From contig JAGLSM010000021.1 of assembly GCA_023135745.1 (NCBI GenBank), positions 1 to 11,855 on the forward strand: a DNA stretch of 11,855 nt, read 5' to 3'. This document shows, one piece after another, positions 1 through 4,512 of this stretch; positions within the stretch are counted from its first letter, which is position 1; each line of letters starts with the position of its first letter. Under the pieces are notes generated by a model. The model was not told the DNA's origin and ran no database searches. It worked only from the letters and a program-made list of their open reading frames with translations. The stretch comes from Spirochaetota bacterium. Its GTDB lineage: Bacteria; Spirochaetota; JAGLSM01. A program made the position numbers and the translations under genes.

Positions 1-1
1 C

Positions 2-199
2 ATTATTTGTATTATCAATCACAGGAAGATCGGTTCTTGTGCCGTTCTTCCAGTAACAGGGGACTGTAATATCAGAGTTGTCTGTTGTATACCCCGCGAT
101 ATAGATCACGGCATACTTATCATCTTCGCCGCAGGAACTGCAGAAAAACATAAATCCGATAATCACCATAAACAGTACCAAGATATAATTTTTTTTCAT
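2..199 (-). CDS. Putative lipoprotein, N-terminal part only (3' end outside window)
   Basis: This is the first 66 codons of a minus-strand gene that continues past base 1. The protein starts MKKNYILVLFMVIIGFMFFC and has a basic tip, a hydrophobic core of about 16 residues and two candidate lipidation cysteines (C20, C23) followed by acidic GEDD. This fits a lipoprotein signal peptide read with relaxed spirochaete-type lipobox rules. After it comes a segment with VIYIAGY and CYWKNGTRTDLP. That phrase reads like one blade or repeat of the tandem-repeat surface lipoproteins in which such units recur, but too little is visible to be sure. The start is supported by a GGAGG ribosome-binding site at 205-211. 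Its own promoter is likely at 308-336. The function is unknown. Confidence 0.7.
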   Translation of the reverse strand, partial: MKKNYILVLFMVIIGFMFFCSSCGEDDKYAVIYIAGYTTDNSDITVPCYWKNGTRTDLPVIDNTNN

Positions 200-307
200 C
201 TAATTTTCCTCCGTTATAGTAATAATAGTAACAATTCTTCTTACATTAATATGTTTTATTTATACTATTTTCATTTGTAAATTTATTCTCTCATAATCTT
301 TAATCTC

Positions 308-336
308 ATTCTAGTTTATAATTTGCTTCGTATCAA
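308..336 (-). promoter_or_regulatory. Sigma70-type promoter for the lipoprotein gene
   Basis: Read on the minus strand, this stretch gives TTGATA, a 17-base spacer and TAGAAT. Each box matches the sigma70 consensus at five of six positions with optimal spacing. The predicted start of transcription lies near 301, which leaves a leader of about 100 AT-rich bases before the ATG at 199. It also separates the lipoprotein gene from the LRR gene that ends at 367. The call comes from sequence only. Confidence 0.5.
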
Positions 337-366
337 GTATTTTATTATTGTAAATTAATATAGAAT

Positions 367-1476
367 CTAACTTCCTGAATTTGGATTTCGTCCCGCCTCC
401 TGCTGCCTTCTGACTTTTCTTTTTTTACGAATACCTATAATAATCAAGACCAGCGCTCCTCCGCCGAAAGCCAGGCTCCAGCTGAACAAACCAAAGGTAC
501 CTCCAAAATTCTTGATAATAGCCCATCGTGGATTCTCAGGAGAATATAAAACACTAACCGGTTCACCCAGGTCATAGGAAGGAGGATTACTGCTGTGATT
601 TGCCATAAAAAAGACTGTTTGACCTTTTTTAGTTAAAAACCTGACCTTCGGCTTGTATGTTATGCTGGTCTTGCCCTTTGAAGTGCTTTTTATTCGGATA
701 AGTTTTACCACCTCACCGGTAGTTGTCTCGCCGCTTGTCAACAACAAAATATTAGCAGTCATTAATAGCAAAAAAATCGTTACGAGCGGGGCTGCAAACA
801 CAAATTGAATACGTCCCGGTTTATCGATACTTAAAACCTTTTTCACCTTTGTCCAGATAGTTTTTCCACGGCTGGATGTTCCTATAAAAACAATAAGCAG
901 AGTAATACCAATAAATAATCCAATGAAAATACCCGGTAAAACCTTAGGATCAATTACTCCCAACAGCTTTGAACGCACCTTACAATTGGGTAAATCCGCC
1001 TCAAGTTGACGTATTGTCTTTCTTTCAATATCATAAGGAATATACAAACTTCGCAGTGTCTTTATTTTACTCAGTAAAAGCAGCCCATCATCAGTGATTT
1101 GTGATTCAGCGATTTCCAGTACCTGAAGATGTTTTAATTTTAACAGATACTTCATAGCCTTGTCAGTGATTGATATTTTTCCAAGTTTAAGAACTCTCAA
1201 TTCGGTGAAATTTGTAAGACAGGCAATCCCTTTATCAGTGATTCCTTTGCCTCTTATTTCGAGCCATTTTAGAGTGCTGAGTCCGGAAAGAAGCAGCAGA
1301 TCCTTGTCATCGATTTTTAAACCTTTTAATTTTAGTCCTGTAATGCGGGACAGCTGTTTTTCTGAATAGACGTGTCCACGGCCATTCAGCCAATCGCTGA
1401 TTTTTTTGTAGTTACTCTCGGCGGCATTTAAACCAATAGAAAACAATAGCATGAGAACCGTAATGAGTTTTTTCAT
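367..1476 (-). CDS. Leucine-rich-repeat protein with C-terminal DUF3592 membrane domain
   Basis: A 369-residue protein with an N-terminal signal peptide (about 1-20, ending near LNAAES). Residues about 45-155 carry short leucine-rich repeats of the bacterial type, with repeated phrases such as ITDKGIACL, ITDKAMKYL and ITDDGLLLL each followed by an L.L.L strand. A membrane segment (about 178-198), a basic cytoplasmic loop and a second membrane segment (about 225-248) follow. Then comes a beta-rich region with KPKVRFLTKKGQTV, YDLGEPVSVLYSPENPRWA and a third hydrophobic helix near 330-350. That last layout is the DUF3592 pattern. With a cleaved signal peptide, the LRR domain should lie outside the cytoplasm. 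The ATG at 1476 is preceded by AAAGGAG. The LRRs suggest protein binding; the partner is unknown. It shares orientation with the sigma factor but lies almost 460 bases downstream of it. Confidence 0.8.
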   Translation of the reverse strand: MKKLITVLMLLFSIGLNAAESNYKKISDWLNGRGHVYSEKQLSRITGLKLKGLKIDDKDLLLLSGLSTLKWLEIRGKGITDKGIACLTNFTELRVLKLGKISITDKAMKYLLKLKHLQVLEIAESQITDDGLLLLSKIKTLRSLYIPYDIERKTIRQLEADLPNCKVRSKLLGVIDPKVLPGIFIGLFIGITLLIVFIGTSSRGKTIWTKVKKVLSIDKPGRIQFVFAAPLVTIFLLLMTANILLLTSGETTTGEVVKLIRIKSTSKGKTSITYKPKVRFLTKKGQTVFFMANHSSNPPSYDLGEPVSVLYSPENPRWAIIKNFGGTFGLFSWSLAFGGGALVLIIIGIRKKRKVRRQQEAGRNPNSGS

Positions 1477-1501
1477 ACAAGGCTCCTTTAGTGATTATCA
1501 T

Positions 1502-1507
1502 ATCATA
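1502..1507 (-). promoter_or_regulatory. Possible extended -10 element for the LRR gene
   Basis: On the minus strand the sequence reads TGGTATGAT, which fits an extended -10 box (TG, one base, then TATGAT). It lies about 25 bases upstream of the ATG at 1476, with AAAGGAG between. No convincing -35 box sits 16-18 bases further upstream. This is weak support from sequence alone. Confidence 0.25.
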
Positions 1508-1585
1508 CCACAGGCTACTGCGGGTATATAGAGTTTTTTGTAAATACAGAAGGATAATCGCTATTGTAAAAAAACACATTCATAT

Positions 1586-1740
1586 CTCACCTAACCCTAT
1601 CCCTTCCCTCAGAGGGAAGGGTACTGTTGAAAAATAATTTCTAGCATTTCTTTGGAATTTATTAAGGCACGGATGTAAACAGAAAAGTTACATGTTGCCC
1701 CATTCCCTCCCAGGGAAGGGGGATAGGGGGTTAGGTCAGG
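1586..1740. repeat. MITE-like inverted repeat element
   Basis: Two arms of about 36-40 bases face each other. The left arm (1586-1621) begins CTCACCTAACCCTATCCC. The right arm (1700-1740), read on the other strand, begins CCTGACCTAACCCCCTATCC. They align well apart from a few extra Cs. Each arm also contains its own small hairpin: CCTTCCCT/AGGGAAGG with a 3-base loop at 1602-1620, and TTCCCT/AGGGAA at 1704-1718. About 78 AT-rich bases separate the arms. There is no transposase, so this is either a non-autonomous miniature element or an intergenic palindromic repeat. CCTAACCC..TTCCC repeats of this look are common between genes in many bacteria. Confidence 0.55.
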
Positions 1741-1935
1741 CAATTGCCCTATCCATCCAAAATAACATCTCAATAAATCTACACATCCCATATTTTCATT
1801 TTAAAGGAAGAAGAATAGGGGGAGTTTTCTGTCTTATTCGCTTTAATAATCTGCTTATGGGATTAATTTTATAATCTTCTAAACAAAAGGATTTAACTGT
1901 TTGGGATTTTCACAAATAATATTTATGGATATTCT

Positions 1936-2559
1936 TTAATGACATCTAATATCAGGCCATCTGGAGAGATCCTTGATTTGCTCAAGATCATCAAGAGTAA
2001 TTCCTTCCTGATTCATTTGCTGAAGCAGGGTGTCCCTTGCACGGTTAAGACGTGATTTGACAGTACCAATAGGGACACTGAGAATATTTGACATATCTTC
2101 ATAGGTTTGCTTTTGATAATAATACAATGTCAGTACTTCGCTGTATTCCTCCGGTTCTATAAACAGCATCAGATCTAACACTCGTTCTATTTGTTCTATC
2201 AATTCAGTCCGGTTGACCGGATTGCTGTAAACATGTATATCTGATAGTACGGATTCGACATTTTCGATTTGTGTATCATTCTTTTTTTTCCGCAAGATGT
2301 CATTGCAATGATTAATGACAACACGAATAATCCAGGATGCCATCTTGTCATAATCCTTCAACTGATCATGTTTTACAGAAGCTTTCAGAATTGCTTCATC
2401 AACTGCATCTTCCGCGTCATCAGCATTACCTAATTTCATACTCGCTATTTTTATTAATCTTGCTTTATAGATGTATGCAGCTTCAATAAACTGTTTTTCT
2501 TCCTGCCCAAATTCTTTAAGATGTATAATGATTTTATCCTTTTTTTTAGATATACACAT
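1936..2559 (-). CDS. ECF-family RNA polymerase sigma factor
   Basis: A 207-residue sigma70-family protein with only regions 2 and 4, the ECF layout. Region 2 spans about 25-95 and keeps the acidic DAED motif (48-51), the WIIRVVINHCNDILR core helix (76-90) and a basic run after it. Region 4 spans about 134-185, with LTLYYYQKQTYEDMSNILSV followed by the recognition helix GTVKSRLNRARDTL. A short tail ends in RWPDIRCH. The intact DAED argues against the ECF43-type sigma factors, which lack this acidic patch and depend on threonine phosphorylation. No anti-sigma gene lies next to it on the same strand. It is divergent from the kinase/phosphatase cluster, 258 bases away, so it may control that cluster and itself. 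The start codon has only a weak ribosome-binding site (TTAAAG), so it is less certain than the reading frame. Confidence 0.85.
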   Translation of the reverse strand: MCISKKKDKIIIHLKEFGQEEKQFIEAAYIYKARLIKIASMKLGNADDAEDAVDEAILKASVKHDQLKDYDKMASWIIRVVINHCNDILRKKKNDTQIENVESVLSDIHVYSNPVNRTELIEQIERVLDLMLFIEPEEYSEVLTLYYYQKQTYEDMSNILSVPIGTVKSRLNRARDTLLQQMNQEGITLDDLEQIKDLSRWPDIRCH

Positions 2560-2606
2560 ACTTTAACATGACTTTATAAAAAAAACGAATTTAAATTCAA
2601 AAATAT

Positions 2607-2636
2607 GGAACAAATTCACATATGAACTACGTCTTT
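2607..2636 (+). promoter_or_regulatory. Candidate ECF-type promoter for the phosphosignalling cluster
   Basis: GGAACAA at 2607-2613 is followed, after 16 bases, by CGTCTTT at 2630-2636. This matches the general ECF promoter form (GGAAC in the -35 box and GTC in the -10 box with about 16-17 bases between). Transcription would start near 2643 and run to the right into the structured leader and the gene at 2818. Having such a site between an ECF sigma gene and a divergent operon is suggestive, but a single match in AT-rich DNA can be chance. Confidence 0.3.
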
Positions 2637-2640
2637 ATTA

Positions 2641-2684
2641 TGTAGTCATCAAAGAGACAAAAGACAGCTTATGTGGTGATTACA
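2641..2684 (+). promoter_or_regulatory. Leader hairpin A
   Basis: TGTAGTCATC at 2641-2650 can pair with GGTGATTACA at 2675-2684 to form ten consecutive base pairs, two of them G-U. The 24-base loop contains GCTTATG (2667-2673), which is complementary to CATAAGC at 2756-2762 in the second structured element. It lies in the untranslated region before the gene at 2818. Confidence 0.35.
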
Positions 2685-2691
2685 AAAATAG

Positions 2692-2703
2692 AGATACGTA
2701 TCT
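2692..2703. promoter_or_regulatory. 12-bp perfect palindrome, possible operator
   Basis: AGATACGTATCT is a perfect 12-base palindrome, directly followed by TTGACT (2703-2708), which resembles a -35 box. No good -10 box sits at the right spacing, so TTGACT may not be part of a promoter. The palindrome could be a dimeric regulator site in the divergent intergenic region. Confidence 0.25.
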
Positions 2704-2737
2704 TGACTTAATATCATATTCAAAAATCACTTTAAAA

Positions 2738-2795
2738 GCAACCTCACTTATGAGGCATAAGCCGGGGCACATTTACTGCCCTTAGGTGAGGTATG
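2738..2795 (+). promoter_or_regulatory. Structured RNA element (three-way junction) before the cluster
   Basis: An outer helix pairs ACCTCAC (2741-2747) with GTGAGGT (2786-2792), extended by GCA/TGC across a one-base bulge. It encloses two hairpins: TTATG/CATAA (2748-2752 with 2756-2760, loop AGG) and GGGCA/TGCCC (2765-2769 with 2777-2781, 7-base loop). A competing local hairpin, CCTCA/TGAGG (2742-2746 with 2751-2755), would break the outer helix. No U-run follows, so it is not a simple terminator. I do not recognise a known riboswitch class. The outer helix covers a GAGG that could serve a tiny upstream ORF at 2801. Confidence 0.45.
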
Positions 2796-2800
2796 CAAAA

Positions 2801-2821
2801 ATGAAAAGGAGTTTATCATGA
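2801..2821 (+). other. Possible six-codon upstream ORF overlapping the next start codon
   Basis: ATG at 2801 opens a frame reading MKRSLS. Its TGA (2819-2821) overlaps the ATG of the next gene (2818) as ATGA. A GAGG nine bases upstream (2788-2791) could be its ribosome-binding site and lies in the 3' strand of the leader's outer helix. Such an arrangement would couple leader folding to translation. Tiny ORFs are common by chance, and the gene at 2818 has its own good AAAAGGAG (2804-2811). Confidence 0.2.
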
Positions 2822-3348
2822 GTGACTATTTAGTTCAAATCCCTGAAAACATTCACACACATATTAGGGACATTACCAAAACTTCAGGCTTGGAAGAGTC
2901 AGAAGAATCAGTAGATAAAATTGCTCAAGGCTGGCTTGAAAAAAAGAAGGTATTTGAGGATCAAATACAGACAATGGAAATGGTTGAAGTTGATTTGCTG
3001 GATCATAACAGTATCGATGGAGCACTGGCCCTTACTTATTCCGGATCATTAATAAATATTGGTCCAAAAAAAGATGAAGAGCGGACAATTGAGTATACCA
3101 GCATTGGTCTTCGGTCAGATGTCCCTCAATCTGCAATGAATGATGCTTCAATTTTGAGTGGAGATGTAAAAGTTGATGAATGTCTTCAGTTTGAAGTTGG
3201 TCCGGTGCAGACAACATCACCAATTTACAAGATTGCAGTATGTATGGGAGATCTTGATGTGGATGATCAGGAAGAATTGATTAATAACACGACTCAACTG
3301 CTCAAGGAAGAATTCGTTAATGTCAACAAAACAATTGTTCTTGGATAA
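2818..3348 (+). CDS. Unrecognised acidic cytoplasmic protein, first gene of the cluster
   Basis: A 176-residue protein that I cannot assign to a family. It has no signal peptide, membrane helix or cysteine motif. Residues about 1-62 look helical and rich in charge (EESEESVDKIA, LEKKKVFEDQIQTMEMVEVD). The middle and C-terminal parts look beta-rich, with LTYSGSLINIGP (72-83), EYTSIGLRSDVP (92-103) and QFEVGPVQTTSPIYKIAV (about 124-141), ending in a short amphipathic helix. The composition is strongly acidic. The start is set by AAAAGGAG six bases upstream of the ATG. It leads the kinase/phosphatase cluster behind a structured leader and is separated from the phosphatase gene by 75 bases containing a strong hairpin. 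Position suggests it is a partner, regulator or substrate of the module; that is inference. Confidence 0.75.
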   Translation: MSDYLVQIPENIHTHIRDITKTSGLEESEESVDKIAQGWLEKKKVFEDQIQTMEMVEVDLLDHNSIDGALALTYSGSLINIGPKKDEERTIEYTSIGLRSDVPQSAMNDASILSGDVKVDECLQFEVGPVQTTSPIYKIAVCMGDLDVDDQEELINNTTQLLKEEFVNVNKTIVLG

Positions 3349-3354
3349 TTGTAA

Positions 3355-3408
3355 ATGGAAAAATTTAATTACTGTCCGGTATGCCAAAGTGCTCCGGACA
3401 GTGATTAA
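3355..3408 (+). CDS. Possible 17-residue peptide with a CPVC motif
   Basis: ATG at 3355 opens a 17-codon frame, MEKFNYCPVCQSAPDSD, closed by TAA at 3406. CPVC is the first half of a zinc-ribbon knuckle. The second half of the coding frame lies on the strong hairpin at 3364-3409. The frame starts 6 bases after the stop of the preceding gene; GGAT at 3343 is a weak ribosome-binding site. It may be a real small peptide, a leader peptide, the stub of a lost zinc-ribbon protein, or chance. Confidence 0.2.
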   Translation: MEKFNYCPVCQSAPDSD

Positions 3409-3409
3409 A
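3364..3409 (+). promoter_or_regulatory. 16-bp intercistronic hairpin
   Basis: Bases 3364-3379 (TTTAATTACTGTCCGG) pair with 3394-3409 (CCGGACAGTGATTAAA) over sixteen pairs, one of them G-U, around a 14-base loop. No T-run follows on the plus strand, so it does not look like an intrinsic terminator for the upstream gene. It is more likely an mRNA processing or stability element that sets different levels for the first gene and the downstream genes, or a partial attenuator. It ends about 15 bases before the next ATG, leaving the AAAGGA site (3412-3417) free. Confidence 0.6.
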
Positions 3410-3423
3410 CAAAAGGAAATATA

Positions 3424-4512
3424 ATGACTATTACAACAATATTTGATAATACTACTACTAAAGAACTGGCAGCAGAACTAATTCATGTATATACAAAAAA
3501 CACATTGCCGGATATTGATTCTTACCAGAAACTTGTGAAACAAGTCAAGCGCAAGCTGTTATATGAAGCCAATGTAATAAGGCCGCATAACAAGGCCGGA
3601 TTTCCGGGTGGGATTGTATATCTTAAAAAGAATTTGCCAACCATTATTATTCCTGACTTACACGCACGTATGGATTTTTTCCTGAATGTTTTGTTTTACA
3701 AAGATTCAACCGGATTATCTAATCTTCAGAAACTGGGACTCAATTTATTGCAAATCGTCTGTGTTGGAGACGGATTCCACGCCGAAGAACGCGCTCAAAA
3801 GAGATGGCTCCTGGCACTGGAGGAGTTTAATAATGAGTATGAAGACCATAAAAATATTGATCAGGAAATGAAAGAAAGTTTTAACCTTATGGAAATGGTC
3901 ATGAGAACAAAAATAGCATTTCCGGAGGTTTTCCATTTTTTAAAAGGCAATCATGAAAACATCGCAAATGAAACAAATCATGGAAATCACCCCTTCAGAA
4001 AATTTGCCTTTGAAAGTCCCATGGTGACATTTTATGTAAAAAATTTTTATGGAGAGGCATTCTTACAGGATTACAGCAAATTTGAAAAATGCCTGCCTAT
4101 TATTGCGGTTGGTAGAAACTTCCTGGTATCACATGCTCAGCCTCTTCAGTTCTATGATAAAGAAACACTTATTGAATATTGGTCAAATCCTGATGCCATT
4201 GAAGGATTAACCTGGACAGATAATGATCTGTCAAAACAAGGGACTGTGCAAAAAATGTTAAAATATTATATAGATCCAATGTTTTATAAAAATTCACTTT
4301 ATTTTGCCGGACATAGAGCTATTAAAGAAAAATATTCTTTATTGGAAAAAGGCAGATTTGTTCAGCTTCATAATCCTGATAAATTCTCAATTGCCAATAT
4401 ACAAATTTCACAAAAAGTAAACCTTGATAATATTGTCATGGAACTGAAAAACAACATCAAACAAATATTAAAAAGCAGTCATATACGAAAATTAAATGCG
4501 GTGAAACTATGA
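3424..4512 (+). CDS. PPP-like metallophosphatase (calcineurin-like fold)
   Basis: A 362-residue cytoplasmic protein that should hydrolyse phosphate esters, most likely on phosphoproteins made by the neighbouring kinases. All the metal-binding positions of the metallophosphoesterase family are visible in order: D78 and H80 (PDLHAR), D116 (GDGFH), N176 and H177 (GNHEN), H237 (SHAQP) and H297 (AGHRA). The two-metal site should therefore be intact. It departs from classic PP1/PP2A enzymes: the first motif has P rather than G before D78, and GDxVDRG is replaced by GDGFHAEERA, so the usual Asp-Arg pair is absent. About 65 N-terminal residues precede the fold. AAAGGA precedes the ATG. The stop overlaps the start of the kinase gene (ATGA, 4509-4512), implying translational coupling of phosphatase and kinase. 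Substrate specificity is inferred. Confidence 0.85.
   Translation: MTITTIFDNTTTKELAAELIHVYTKNTLPDIDSYQKLVKQVKRKLLYEANVIRPHNKAGFPGGIVYLKKNLPTIIIPDLHARMDFFLNVLFYKDSTGLSNLQKLGLNLLQIVCVGDGFHAEERAQKRWLLALEEFNNEYEDHKNIDQEMKESFNLMEMVMRTKIAFPEVFHFLKGNHENIANETNHGNHPFRKFAFESPMVTFYVKNFYGEAFLQDYSKFEKCLPIIAVGRNFLVSHAQPLQFYDKETLIEYWSNPDAIEGLTWTDNDLSKQGTVQKMLKYYIDPMFYKNSLYFAGHRAIKEKYSLLEKGRFVQLHNPDKFSIANIQISQKVNLDNIVMELKNNIKQILKSSHIRKLNAVKL

Larger units (their letters stand above)
1477..1935. other. Gene-poor intergenic stretch
   Basis: These 459 bases lie between the end of the sigma factor gene and the start of the LRR gene. They hold the inverted-repeat element at 1586-1740 and a probable -10 box near 1502. 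At 1806-1823 there is a further GGAAGAAGAATAGGGGGA, which could be a decayed copy of the repeat arms; CCCTAT at 1747-1752 and ATAGGG at 1815-1820 are complementary. The short open frames across the repeat have no ribosome-binding site and no protein-like composition. I see no clear terminator for the sigma gene. Confidence 0.5.

Noticed and set aside
1609..1874. Short open frames on both strands over the inverted repeat
   Set aside because: They translate the repeat arms themselves, lack ribosome-binding sites and have no protein-like pattern.
1936..2559. ECF43-type, phosphorylation-dependent sigma factor
   Set aside because: The proximity of kinases is tempting, but the acidic DAED motif in region 2 is intact, unlike that class.
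2703..2736. Sigma70 promoter TTGACT...TTTAAA before the cluster
   Set aside because: The spacing between the boxes is 22 bases, and boxes at 16-18 bases do not resemble a -10 element.
3364..3409. Intrinsic terminator after the first cluster gene
   Set aside because: The stem is strong, but it is followed by ACAAAAGGAA rather than a T-run on the plus strand. It is called a processing or regulatory hairpin instead.
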